Shown here: piece by piece, positions 34,086 to 45,229 of the stretch | Layout of the letters: the number at the start of each line of letters is the position of its first letter | How positions within the stretch are numbered: position 1 is the stretch's first letter | NCBI RefSeq assembly: GCF_001704415.2 | Contig: NC_030808.1 | Location: 83,360,594-83,424,593, forward strand | From: Capra hircus | Lineage: Eukaryota; Chordata; Mammalia; Artiodactyla; Bovidae | Reading direction: 5' to 3' | Length of the DNA stretch: 64,000 nt | The notes under the pieces: model-generated | Told to the model about the DNA's origin: nothing | The model's input: the letters and a program-made list of their open reading frames with translations, nothing else | Database searches by the model: none | Made by a program: the position numbers and the translations under genes

Positions 34086-35175
34086 GCATAATAGGCCTGG
34101 AGGTAAGTCTTGACCCTAAGATGGCTGCTACAGCTCCAGACATCAAGTCTGTATCCAAAACAGGAAGAAGGAAAAGAAGCAATGCTGCCTTCTGTTCCTT
34201 TTGCCAAGAAAGCAATAACTTTCCTAGAGCTCTTGGTAGCCTTCTGCTTTTGTTTCATTCCAGAATTGTGTCATATAGCCACTTACAATAAGAATTTTAA
34301 TCCCTTTAAAAATAATAGCAGGAAGCATCTGGTTCAAGAGTAGAAGGATGTGCACTCATCTCCTCCTGGGAGAGCACCAAAATTGCAATTAGCTATTGAA
34401 CAACCATCAACAGGAGGATGGTGGAACAACAACAACAAAAAGATGCCCCACATCTAAAGACAAAGAAGCTGAACCAAGATGGTAGGAAGGGTGCAATCAT
34501 GATAAAATCAAATCCCATACCTGCCAGGTGAGTGACCCACAATCAGGAGAACAATAATACCAGAGAAATTCTCCCACTCTTGTGAAAGTTCTGAGCCTCA
34601 TGTCAGGCTTCCCAGTCTATAGATCCAGCAAAGGTACCGAGAATCCCCAGGGAATATGACTTTGAAGGCCAGTGGAATTTAATTATAGAACTTCCACAGG
34701 ACTACGGGGAACAGAGACTCCAGTCTTGGAGGGCACAAACAAAATCTTCACACCAAGACCCAGGGGAAAGGAACAGTGATCATACAGGAGACTGAACCAA
34801 AACTACCTGCTAGTGATGGAGGGTCTCTTGTGGACATGTGGGTCAGCAGTGGCTCTTTGTGGAGATGGGCATTGGCAGCAGCAGTCCTGGAAGGGGCCAC
34901 TTGGCATAAGACCTCTTGGAGATCGCCATTAAGCCCATAGACCCCAGGACTGGATCGCCTCAGGCAGAGCAACTAATAGAGAGTGAGTACGATCCCAGCC
35001 ATCAGCAGGTCATTGGATTAAAGTTTTGCTGAGCATGGCCCTGCCCACCAGAGTAAGACCCAGTTTTTCTCATCACCAGTCCTTCCCATCAGGAAGCTTA
35101 GACAAGCCTCTTAACCTCATCCACCAGAGGCAGACAGAAGAAGCAAGAAGAACCACAGTCCCGCAACATGCGTGA

Positions 35176-35396
35176 GCACTAAGTTGCTTCAGTCGTGTCC
35201 ACATCTGCAACCCTATGGACTGTAGACTGCCAGGCTCCTCTGTCCATGAAATTCTCCAGCAAGAATACTGGAGTGGGTTGCCGTGTGCTCCTCCAGGAGA
35301 TCTTCCTGAGCTAGGGGTCAAAACCATGTCTCTTGCATTCAAGGCAGTCTCTTGCATTGCAGGCAGATTCTTTACCACTGAGCCATCAGGGAAGCC
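35176..35396 (-). mobile_element. Bov-tA SINE
   Basis: Nested in the L1 5' region. CTCTTGCATT is repeated at about 35331 and 35350, a small internal duplication in the head region. Confidence 0.9.
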
Positions 35397-36320
35397 TCAA
35401 GAGCAGCTAGAACCTAAACCACATCATGGAAAATTAACCAAGATGAGAAAGCAGAGGGTTTTGTCCCAGATAAAGGGACAAGATAAGACCCCAGAAAAAT
35501 AACCATGTGAAGTGGAGATAGGCAACCTTCCAGAAAAAGAATTCAGAATAATGATAGTGAAGATGATCCAGGATCTCAGGAAAACAATGAACAACACACT
35601 AGAAGGAATAGGTAGCAGAGTAACTTAGGCAGAAGAACGGATAAGTGACCTGGAGGACAGAATGGTGGAAATCACCACCACAGAACAGAATATAGAAAAC
35701 AGAATGAATAAAAGTAAGACAGCCTAAGAGACCTCTGGGACAACATTAAATGCACCAACATTCACGTGATAGGAGGCCCAGAAGGAGTAGAGAGAGAGAA
35801 AGGACCCAAGAAAATATTTGAAGAAATAATAGGATAAACTTCCCTAACATGGGAAAGGAAATAGTCAACCAAGTCCAGGAAGCACAGAGAGTCCCATGCA
35901 GGATAAACCCAAGGAGGAACACACCAAGACATATTGTAATCAAAATGATGAAAATTAAAGACAAAGATAAAATATTAAAAGCAACAAGGGAAAAATGACA
36001 ACATACAAGGAAACTCCCATAAAGTTATCAGCTGATTTCTCAACAGAAACTCTACAAGCCAGAAGGGAATGGTGTGATACATTTAAAGTGATGAAAGGGA
36101 AGAATCTACAACCAAGAATACTCTACCTAGCAAGACTTTCATTCAGATTTGAGGGAAAAATCAAAAACTTTCTAGACAATCAAAGTTAAGAGACTTCAGT
36201 ACCACCAAACCAGCTTTACAACAAATGCTAAAGGAACTTCTCTAGGGAGGAAACACAAGAGAAGGAAAAGACATACACAAAATAAACTGCAAACAATTAA
36301 GAAAATGACAATAGGATTAT

Positions 36321-36550
36321 ACGTGTGTGCATTCATGTGAGTTGCTTCAGTTGTGTCCAACTCTTTGTGACCCTTTGAACTGAACCCTGCCACACTCCTC
36401 TGTCCATGGGGTTCTCCGGGCAAGAATACTGGAATGGGTTGCTGTGTCCTCCTCCAGGGGATCTCCCCAAACCAGAGCTCGAACTCGGGTCTGTTATGTC
36501 TACCTGCATTGGCAAGCAGGTTCTTTACCACTAGTGCCTCCTGGTAAGCC
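36321..36550 (-). mobile_element. Bov-tA SINE (first of a pair at one target site)
   Basis: Flanked by CAATAGGATTAT (36309-36320) and CAGTAGGATCAT (36551-36562). It is somewhat diverged, with an insertion in the head (GTCTGTTATGTCTACC region). Confidence 0.9.
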
Positions 36551-36562
36551 CAGTAGGATCAT

Positions 36563-36771
36563 GTGTGTGCTTAGCTGCTCAGTCATGTCTGACTCTTTGT
36601 GACCCCATGGACTGTGGTCCACCATGCTTCACTATCAATGGGATTCTCCAGGCAAGAATCCTGGAAGGGATTGCCATGCCCTCCTCCAGGGTATCTTCCC
36701 ATCCCAGGGATAGAACCCAGGTTTCCTGCATTGCAGGTGAATTCTTTACCATCTGAGCCACCAGGGAAGCC
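36563..36771 (-). mobile_element. Bov-tA SINE (second of a pair at one target site)
   Basis: Directly follows the shared copy CAGTAGGATCAT (36551-36562) and is followed by CAGCAGAATCAT (36772-36783), so the two SINEs are separated only by one copy of the target site. Confidence 0.92.
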
Positions 36772-37057
36772 CAGCAGAATCATATTCATCTATAATTACC
36801 TTAACTGTAAATGGATTAAATGCACCAACCAAAAGACATAGACTGGCTGGGCAGATGAGAACATGTGTATGTATGCATTTCCACTTACACATCACTCTAA
36901 TTAACCCCTGAAATTGTATGTATTTGTTTTATATTATTAGGTTAATCATGTTTCCATTATGGCCTGCGATTGTAATTATCTTTTATTTTTTGTCTGGTTA
37001 TTGATTGTGAAAACTGATAAACATCTTTTGCTATTGTGAAAAAAAATAATAGCAGGA

Positions 37058-37722
37058 GGAAACAGTATTTGAAGGGCTTACACACTTAAATAATGTGTTT
37101 CTTAGGTTAGGCCAATGTGAGTTAGAACAGATCCCCAGTGCCCTGATTCATGATTTATTTATTTATCAGTTTCTGGGGGGAGAAGGGAAGAGAAAGGGAA
37201 AATAGTTACTGAGAGGCAAATAGCAGTAACCATTTCACTGTCTCTCCCACTGTTGCTCTTCACCATCTTCCTATGGGATTTCTCAAAGTTCCAAATTCTC
37301 CTCTAAACCCAGACCCTGAAGGGAATGGTCTTATGTAGGCCAAGTACCGCTAGTATTTTCTGCAATAAAATTAGTCCTCTTTATGTACCAAAACGATACC
37401 AGAGGACTAAAGTTTATTTTATTGTCACCATTGTACTTAGTTCCTAGGAGTCTGGTTTTATTTACCTTCCTTAAATGGGCTTCTTTGCTGCAGTCTTTCT
37501 TCCTTCTGCATTTCCACGCTCCCTCACAAGATGGCACTGACTGCCTTGTAGTGGATGGAGGCCTAGTTTTGTTTCCTTGGTGCTTCTGCCTCTAAGACTA
37601 ACAGACTAAAGGTTAATAGCATGTGGTATCCCCAGTTAACCCCCTGACTTTCTGGTGTTTGTTCTCAGTGTTAACCATGATATAAGAAAACTCTACCCAT
37701 CTTTCTCTAGTTAGGCATGAAT
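37058..37722. other. MCF2L2 intron, unique
   Basis: No recognised repeat between the L1 and the BovB insertions. Confidence 0.45.
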
Positions 37723-37765
37723 ACCTTTAATTTAATGCTGTAAAGAGCAATATTGCATAGGAACC

Positions 37766-38641
37766 TTGAATGTCAGGTGCATGAATCAAGGCAAATTGGA
37801 AGTGGTCAAACAAGAGATGGCAAGAGTTAACGTCGATATTCTAGGAATCAGTGAACTAAAATGGACTGGAATGGGTGAATTTAACTCAGATGGCCATTAT
37901 ATCTACTACTGCGGGCAGGAATCCCTCAGAAGAAATGGAGTAGCCATCATGGTCAGCAAAACAGTCCGAAATGCAGTACTTGGATACAATCTCAAAAACG
38001 ACAGAATGATCTCTGTTCGTTCGTCTCCAAGGCAACCATTCAATATCACGGTAATCCAAGTCTATGCCCCAACCAGTAACACTGAAGAAGTTGAAGCTGA
38101 ATGGTTCTATGAAGACCTACAAGACCTTTTAGAACTAACACCCAAAAAAGATGTCCTTTTCATTATAGGGGACTGGAATGCAAAAGTAGGAAGCCAAGAA
38201 ACACCTGGAGTAACAGGCAAATTTAGCCTTGGAATGCAGAATGAAGCAGGGCAAAGACTAATAGAGTTTTGCCAAGAAAATGCACTGGTCATAGCAAACA
38301 CCCTCTTCCAACAACACAAGAGAAGACTCTACACATGGACATCATCAGATGGTCAACACCAAAATCAGATTGATTATATTCTATGCAGCCAAAGATGGAG
38401 AAGCTCTATACAGTCAACAAAAACAAGACCAGGAGCTGACGGTGGCTCAGATCATGAAATCCTTATTACCAAATTCAGACTCAAATTGAAGAAAGTAGGG
38501 GAAACCGCTAGACCATTCAGGTATGACCTAAATCAAATCCCTTATGATTATACAGTGGAAGTGAGAAATAGATTTAAGGGCCTAGATCTGATAGATAGAG
38601 TGCCTGATGAACTATGGAATGAGGTTCGTGACATTGTATAG
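37766..38641 (+). pseudogene. BovB endonuclease domain (broken ORF, segment 1)
   Basis: 291 codons of apurinic/apyrimidinic-type endonuclease as used by RTE and L1 elements to nick target DNA. Visible motifs: ISELKWTG with its catalytic Glu, VYAPTSN, IGDWNAKVG, and GGSDHEILI with the catalytic SDH (38447-38455). The N-terminus is truncated by the 5' end of the insertion. A TAG at 38639-38641 replaces a sense codon of the family consensus; the frame continues in phase afterwards. Confidence 0.9.
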
Positions 38642-38665
38642 GAGACAGGGATCAAGACCATCCCC

Positions 38666-39415
38666 GTGGGAAAGAAATGCAAAAAAGCAAAATGGCTGTC
38701 TGGGGAGGCCTTACAAATAGCTGTGAAACGAAGAGAAGCAAAAAGCAAAGGAGAAAAGGAAAGATATAAGCATCTGAATGCAGAGTTCCAAAGAATAACA
38801 AGAAGAGATAAGAAAGCCTTCTTCAGCGATCAGTGCAAAGAAATAGAGGAAAACAACAGAATGGGAAAGACTAGAGATCTCTTCAAGAAAATCAGAGATA
38901 CCAAGGGAACATTGCATGCAAAGATGGGCTCAATAAAGGACAGAGATGGTATGGACCTAACAGAAGCAGAAGATATTAAGAAGCGGTGGCAAGAATACAC
39001 AGAAGAACTGTACAAAAAAGATCTTCACAACCCAGATAATCACAATTGTGTGATCACTCATCTAGAGCCAGACATCCTGGAATGTGAAGTCAAGTGGGCC
39101 TTAGAAAGCATCACTATGAACAAAGCTAGTGGAGGTGATGGAATTCCAGTTGAGCTATTTCAAATCCTGAAAGATGATGCTGTGAAAGTGCTGCACTCAA
39201 TATGCCAGCAAATTTGGAAAACTCAGCAGTGGCCGCAGGACTGGAAAAGGTCAGTTTTCCTTCCAATCCCGAAGAAAGGCAATGCCAAAGAATGCTCAAA
39301 CTACCTCACAACTGCACTCATCTCACATGCTAGTAAAGTAATGCTCAAAATTCTCCAAGCCAGGCTTCAGCAATACGTGAATTGTGAACTTCCTGATGTT
39401 CAAGCTGGTTTTTGA
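38666..39415 (+). pseudogene. BovB linker and RT N-terminal region (broken ORF, segment 2)
   Basis: 249 codons in the same phase as segment 1. The basic linker (GKKCKKAKWLSGEALQIAVK) is followed by the first RT blocks (NKASGGDGIPVELF, WKRSVFLPIPKKG, LQARLQQYVNCELPDVQAGF). It ends at a TGA (39413-39415) just where the family has a conserved Arg codon. Confidence 0.9.
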
Positions 39416-39460
39416 ATAGGCAGAGGAACCAGAGATCAAATTGCCAGCATCCACTGGATC

Positions 39461-40210
39461 ATGGAAAAAGCAAGAGAGTTCCAGAAAAACATCTATTTCT
39501 GCTTTATTGACTATGCCAAAACCTTTGACTGTGTGGATCACAATAAACTGAGGAAAATTCTGAAAGAGATGGGAATAGCAGACCACCTAACCTGCCTCTT
39601 GAGAAATCTGTATGCAGGTCAGGAAGCAACAGTTAGAACTGGACATGGAACAACAGACTGGTTCCAAATAGGAAAAGGAGTACATCAAGGCTGTATATTG
39701 TCACCCTGCTTATTTAACTTATATGCAGAGTACATCATGAGAAACGCTGGACTGGAAGAAACACAAGCTGGAATCAAGATTACTGGGAGAAATATCAATA
39801 ACCTCAGATATGCAGATGACACCACCCTTATGGCAGAAAGTGAAGAGGAACTAAAAAGCCTCTTGATGAAAGTAAAAGAGGAGAGTGAAAAAGTTGGCTT
39901 AAAGCTCAACATTCAGAAAACGAAGATCATGGCATCTGGTCCCATCACTTCGTGGGAAATAGATGAGGAAACAGTGGAAACAGTGTCAGAGTTTATTTTT
40001 GGGGGCTCCAAAATCACTGCAGATGGTGACTGCAGCCATGAAATTAAAAGACGCTTACTTCTTGGAAGAAAAGTTATGCCCAAACTAGATAGTATATTCA
40101 AAAGCAGAGATATGACTTTGCCGACTAAGCTCTGTCTAGTCAAGGCTATGGTTTTTCCAGTGGTCATGTATGGATGTGAGAGTTGGACTGTGAAGAAGGC
40201 TGAGCACTGA
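39461..40210 (+). pseudogene. BovB RT catalytic and C-terminal region (broken ORF, segment 3)
   Basis: 249 codons, again in phase. Contains FIDYAKTFDCVDHNK (first catalytic Asp), QGCILSPCLFNLYAEYI, and the intact active-site box YADD (39809-39820), followed by the C-terminal region. A TGA at 40208-40210 ends it. 82 further in-phase codons (40247-40492) encode the tail. Confidence 0.92.
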
Positions 40211-40596
40211 ATTGATGCTTTTGAACTGTGGTGTTGGAGAAGACTCTTGAGAGTGCCTTGGACTGCAAGGGGATCCAACCAGTCCATTCTGAAGGAGATC
40301 AACCCTGGGATTTCTTTGGAAGGAATCATGCTAAAGCTGAAACTCCAGTACTTTGGCCACCTGATGCGAAGAGTTGACTCATTGGAAAAGACTCTGATGC
40401 TGGGAGGGATTAGGGGCAGGAGGAGAAGGGGACGACAGAGGATGAGATGGCTGGATGGCATCACTGACTCGATGGACATTAGTCTGAGTTAACTTGGGAG
40501 TTGGTGATGGACAGGGAGGCCTGGCGTGCTGCAATTCATGGGGTCGCAAAGAGTCGGGCACGACTGAGCGACTGAACTGAACTGAACCTTTAATTT

Positions 40597-42181
40597 TAGT
40601 TAATGAAAAGATTAAATCACGGAAAGGTATATCCTTATGAATATTTTACAGTGTTTTGGTTCCTTGAAATCACAATGAGTATAGTGTTAAAATACATTCT
40701 AAATTTAGCCTTACTCAACATGTAACTTCTCTTAATTCACATTTCTCGCAAACCCCTCTGATTGTGAAACTAGAAAGAAGAATATATTTTAGTTGAAAGC
40801 TAATAGCATCCTCATCTAGATTGTTTTCAGTCAATGTAGCAAGGTAGCTCAATCTCCTTGTCAAACACCTAATCTTCAGGGTTTTTTTTTTTTTTTTTTG
40901 AGTGTACAGGATTAATCAAGAGGCATTTCCTGGAGATGACTGGTCGTTGAGACAAATATCACAGAGTGATTGGTCTCTGGGAGCACAAGACTCACGTTAA
41001 CAAAACGTACAAGAGACTTGTGTAGAAAAACCACAATGCTGACTTATTCTTTCCATGATAGAAACACTCACGTTTGCTAGGTAGCACTTTCTCTCCCATG
41101 AAACAAACATACATGGGATATCATAGTGTAATTGGAAGAATCCAGGTGTGGATTGAGAGCAGCAGAGTGGGTTGGATGATCTTAATGGCACTGCCATTAG
41201 ATAGGCTGGCAACATGACCTGGATTCTCCACAGAGCAGGCCAGGAGTCTCTCTCCTTAGGAGAGGTGTCTGCCTTTGCTTCTTTCAGTCTCCCTTTCCTG
41301 TAATTTCTTCATTGATTCCACACCCTCAGTAATCATACAGTCCTCGTTAAACCACACCATGCACTGATGACTCTTGCGTTAGATATACAAAATAGGTGCA
41401 GTCATTTGTAATTGGCTTCACTTGTGAGCTCCATTCCACTGGAAGTAGCCTCCCTCCATGGGCACAGCATGGAAGGTGCTCCCAGCATTTCGGCTCATGT
41501 CCCTCTGCCTGGGGCACAAGTGCTCCAAGTTCCTTAGTCCTTAGTGCCTTAGCAGCTCAGTCAGTTTTTCACAGTCCTTTTTGGCCAAAAGCAATACCTG
41601 ACAGGTTAAACAACTTAAGTCTATATGTCCTGACAACTTAGTAGCTATTTGAAAAAAACAGATACACATAGTTGAAAGAAAAAGTCAGATTTAACTTTCA
41701 TTTTTAGAGAACCACAGTGATCTCAAACCTTGGAATCAGTCTGGATATCACCACTTGCATTTCCTATTTCACACTGATTTTCATATTACACTTGCTTTTA
41801 ACACCAGCAGCCACCAAACCCTCAGTTCTCCAAAGATGTAATGCCATTCGAAAGAATACTGCACAATTTAATGTTGAAATTCCAAACTACCGCAAGCTAG
41901 TAGGAAGTGTGGCATCTGACAGATGCCAACTAATGCTGTTTTCCCCCTAAATTTAAAATACTCATGGCACTTTTGTGAGGTCACTGTGTATCCCTGTTTG
42001 GGAATCATGGGGCTGGAACATAGTCTTGTGGGTACATCTAGCTGCAAAGAGATTGGGAAATATAATCTATCTAGTCTAGTGGCATCTGCTTTAATAAATA
42101 AAATATTTAAATACTTATTTTATGCTTTTGTTCTCACAGGGATGTCTTATATCTGTTTATGAGTTATCCAAGGGCAGCTGC
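40597..42181. other. MCF2L2 intron, unique, with T-tract
   Basis: A T-tract of about 19 at 40879-40898 could be the complement of a poly(A) tail, but no duplication or polyadenylation signal was found nearby. Otherwise unassigned. Confidence 0.4.
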
Positions 42182-42192
42182 CTTGCAAGAAT

Positions 42193-42417
42193 GTGCTTAA
42201 CAATGGGTGCTTAGTCACTCAGTCCTGTCCAACTCTTTGTGACCTCATGGACTGTAGCCTACCAGGCTCCTCTGTCCATGTGGGGATTCTCCAGGCAAGA
42301 ACACTGGAGTGGGTTGCCATTCCCTCTTCAGTGGATCTTCCCAACCCAGGCATTGAACCCTGGTCTCCTGAATTGCTGGCAGATTTTTTACCATCTGAGT
42401 CACCAGGGAAGCCTTGT
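42193..42417 (-). mobile_element. Bov-tA SINE
   Basis: Minus-strand element with an 11-bp duplication CTTGCAAGAAT at 42182-42192 and 42418-42428. Confidence 0.93.
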
Positions 42418-42429
42418 CTTGCAAGAATA

Positions 42430-42893
42430 TAACCATAATAAAGGTTACCATTTATGGAGCACTTATATATAATAAATAGTCTGCTAAAGTGCTTTTCATA
42501 TATGTTCTCACTTAATCCTTACAATACCTTTTGAGGAAGGTATAGGTAATATTCCTATTACACAGATACATATTTGCATATAAAAGGAAAGAAAGAAAAG
42601 TCGCTCAGTCGTGTCCGACTCTTTGCGACCCCATGAACACCAGGCTCCTCCGTCCATGGGATTTTCTAGGCAAGAGTACTGGAGTGGGTTGTCATTTCCT
42701 TCTCCAGGGAACTTCCTGACCCAGGGATCGAACCCAGGTCTCCCACATTGTAGACAGACGCTTTACCGTCTGAGCCACCAGGGAAGATACATATTTTGCA
42801 TGTAAAAGGAAACTTCTGTTTAATTAACTATCTTGCATAAAATCACATAGAAATTAAGAGGTAAAGAAGAACTTGAATAAAGTTGTCTGATTT
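42430..42893 (-). mobile_element. MIR SINE, split by a Bov-tA
   Basis: 42440-42564 (TACCATTTATGGAGCACTTA, TCACTTAATCCTTACAATAC) and 42813-42893 (TAACTATCTTGCATAAAATC) are complement of one MIR separated by the insertion 42591-42785. Confidence 0.7.
42591..42785 (-). mobile_element. Bov-tA SINE with unusually long flanking duplication
   Basis: Flanked by 42565-42590 and 42786-42812, which match over about 26 bases with two differences (GATACATATTTGCATATAAA versus GATACATATTTTGCATGTAA, continuing AGGAAA). Confidence 0.93.
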
Positions 42894-42906
42894 TAGAGCC
42901 AACTCT

Positions 42907-43034
42907 TTCTCTTTTTCTCTTTTTTGATCACACTGCACAACATGTAGGATCTTAGTTCTCTGAATAGGGATTAAACCTGTGCCCCCTGCAGTAGAAGCAT
43001 GGAATCCTAACCACTGGACTGCCAGGGAAGTCCC
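42907..43034 (-). mobile_element. tRNA-derived SINE (CHR/ART2-type short form)
   Basis: T/C-rich left end and complement of the tRNA head at right. 13-bp duplication TAGAGCCAACTCT at 42894-42906 and 43035-43047. Confidence 0.92.
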
Positions 43035-43087
43035 TAGAGCCAACTCTCTTAACCTCCATACACTTTTACATTTGATATTTGCTGAAG

Positions 43088-43600
43088 GAAAGTTATGGCC
43101 AATGTAGACAGCATATTAAAAAGGTCAACAAAGGTCTGTCTAGTCAAGGCTATGGTTTTTCCAGTAGTCATGTATGGATGTGAGAGTTGGACTACAAAGA
43201 AAGCTGAGCAGTGAAGAACTGATGCTTTTGAACTGTGGTGTTGGAGAAGACTCTTGAGAGTCCCTTGGACTGCAAGGAGATCCAACCAGTCCATCCTAAA
43301 GAAGATCAGTCCTGGATGTTTATTGGAAGGACTGATGTTGAAGCTGAAACTCCAATACTTTGGCTACATGATGCAAATACCTGACTCATTTGAAAAGACC
43401 CTGATGATGGGAAAGATTGAAGGTGGGAGGAGAAGGGGACAACAGAGGATGAGATGGTTGGATGGCATCACTGACTCAATGGACATGAGTTTGGGTAAAT
43501 TCTGGGAGTTGGTGATGGACAGGGAGGTCTGGCGTGCTGTGGCTCATGGAGTTGCAAAGAGTTGGACACAACTGAGAGACTGAACTGAACTGAACTACAT
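43088..43600 (+). mobile_element. BovB LINE 3' fragment
   Basis: Sense copy from GGAAAGTTATGGCCAATGTA to ACTGAACTGAACTGAA. A small deletion near 43122 removes part of the SRDITLPTK-type segment. The frame 43254-43583 is open across the C-terminal 109 codons. Confidence 0.92.
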
Positions 43601-43935
43601 AAATGAAGAGCAATATTATGTATTTGTGTTGGCATTATTTACTATTCTGCCTATACGAAAATAAATCAGTGTTGTCTTTTATATAGTAACTATCTTCAAA
43701 GGATTAAAAAAATTGAATTCTCACAACACCCCTGAACAAGCTTGGAGAGGCTTGTTTGAAATAATTCAGTGTCAACTTTCCCACTTCCTGCTCTAAAATA
43801 ATACAGACAAAAAAGGGGGAGACCAATGCACATCTCAAGGTGATATTAGCCTGAGTCCTTTACTTGCAGAGGTAAACATTTTGAAAACATTTGAAAACAT
43901 TTTGTTAACATCTTGACTACCCATTTTTGTTGCAG
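43601..43935. other. MCF2L2 intron upstream of second exon
   Basis: Unique. A locally repeated AACATTTTGAAAACATTTG motif lies near 43876-43912. Pyrimidine-rich CCCATTTTTGTTGCAG precedes the exon. Confidence 0.5.
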
Positions 43936-44050
43936 GAGGCCGAGGGAAAGATGGTGCCCCCATCATCACTTTTCCAGAGTTTGTGGGGTTCAAGCACATC
44001 CCAGATGAAGACTTCCTGAATGTCATGACCTACCTAACTAGTGTCCCCAG
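43936..44050 (+). CDS. MCF2L2: MCF2L2 coding exon (CRAL-TRIO domain, next exon)
   Basis: A 115-bp exon between acceptor TTTTTGTTGCAG (to 43935) and donor GTGAGC (from 44051). Two bases complete the Gly codon begun in the previous exon, 37 whole codons follow, and AG is left for the next exon (Ser expected). Residues run GRGKDGAPIITFPEF, then VGFKHIPDEDFLNVMTYLTS and VP. The first motif is a signature of the MCF2L/MCF2L2 N-terminal CRAL-TRIO region, and FKHIPDEDFLNVMTYLTS fits MCF2L2 best among the paralogues as I recall them. Third-position changes and an intact frame between canonical splice sites argue for a functional exon. The next coding exon (beginning VEAASIGF in the human protein as I recall) was not found before the window ends. 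Confidence 0.92.
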
Positions 44051-45229
44051 GTGAGCTGAACACAGTACTCTGCTGCCTTCCTTGTCACTGGGTTTATCCT
44101 GAATTTCCCATGTGGTAGTACTGGGCTGGGATGGGATCTTCCATAAGCCCAGCTCACACTGCTGTGTTATGGCCAATTTCACTTATCCATCAGTCAAAAC
44201 AAGGGATGTGGAAAGAGACTAGAAAACAAAGTTACATGAACATCAGTTTTATTATGGTGTGTACTTATGAAGTGCTTAATAAACATTGTTAAGTGAATGA
44301 AAAATTGATTAGCTAATGCTGAGTTTGTTCCTTCAGGTTCATTGCTGTAGATTAAGGTGATCCTGGTTTCCTGGGGCCTGTTGTCTAAGACACCTGGCTG
44401 CTGCTCAGGAGGCTCAAGCCAAGTTAGGAGTCACTTCATTTATTTCTCCTAAATAAGGAATTTAAGGGTAGATTTTATAACTATCATTGTCAGATGGAGA
44501 AGTCACAGAGCAAGGAAACTAAAAGTCCAGAAATTAAAACTGTGCCTATAGCTGAGATCGAAACAGAGATATTTTGGGGCATCTGCTACTTCTACCCTCT
44601 TGGGCCTAGGTCTCACATATTTATGCCACTAAGTCAATAAATAGCCAGGTCTCCTAGGGATGGAATGTGGGACAGAGTTCATATTGGTGACAAATATTTC
44701 ACAGACAGAGGTGGAGCTGACTGTGGAGTCCAAACTCCCTGGGGAGCAGACTTAGCCCATAAAGGCCTTACCCTCCATGGTTCTGTGTTGCTTATGATAC
44801 TGTCTGTTACTTAAATGCTTTGTGGTTAGGAGTTTACACAACAGCCAGGGGTGTGCTGTTTTGCTTGCTTTCCATCTGCCTCATGTGATTTAGAGGTAAA
44901 CTCTGTGATTAAAAGTCCACCTGGAGCCTGATCCCACCTGCAGAGATTAGGAAGTTAATTAGTTTGCTTTATCCAAACCCACTCTAAGAGATTTTTTTGT
45001 TTTTTTTTTACCCTTCTTTCTTCCTCAGAGAAAGCTATGGATTTATTTTTAGTGCATTTCTTCAAAGGTCAGTGCTTAAATTATATTTTACCTTATTCTT
45101 TATCTCTGATCCAAGAGTGTTGTAGACATTATATAGACAGGAGAGGATTTAGACTTTGTTGGTTTGAGAGAAGGATGCTGTACATCTCTGGGCTTTGCTT
45201 ACATGGTTCTCTCTGCAGGACCACCTCTG
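44051..45229. other. MCF2L2 intron, unique
   Basis: No clear repeat; 44250-44310 resembles a MIR 3' end weakly. No exon candidate. Confidence 0.45.

Larger units (their letters stand above)
34324..37044 (+). mobile_element. L1 insertion with 5' UTR and ORF1-type sequence, apparently lacking most of ORF2
   Basis: The insertion is bounded by AATAATAGCAGGA at 34311-34323 and 37045-37057 and ends in an A-tract (about 37039-37046). 34340-35170 is L1 5' UTR. 35400-36250 is decayed ORF1-region sequence (CCAGAAAAAGAATTCAGAAT, GACAGCCTAAGAGACCTCTG, ACTCTACAAGCCAGAAGGGA), with stops and small deletions. 36776-36860 is the region before or at the start of ORF2 (AATGGATTAAATGCACCAAC). After 36863 the sequence changes to what looks like a 3' UTR. 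The usual >3.5 kb of ORF2 is missing. Three Bov-tA elements are nested inside. Confidence 0.75.
37734..40585 (+). mobile_element. Long BovB (RTE clade) LINE insertion
   Basis: Bounded by the perfect 11-bp duplication ACCTTTAATTT at 37723-37733 and 40586-40596. It lacks the 5' UTR and the first few ORF codons, then carries endonuclease, linker and reverse transcriptase regions and ends in ACTGAACTGAACTGA. The coding frame from 37766 stays in a single phase to 40492 and is broken only by nonsense codons ending at 38641, 39415, 40210 and 40492. It lies in the intron in the same orientation as MCF2L2. Confidence 0.97.

Noticed and set aside
40879..41220. T-tract followed by unique sequence as an antisense processed pseudogene
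   Set aside because: No target duplication and no AATAAA complement at the expected distance.
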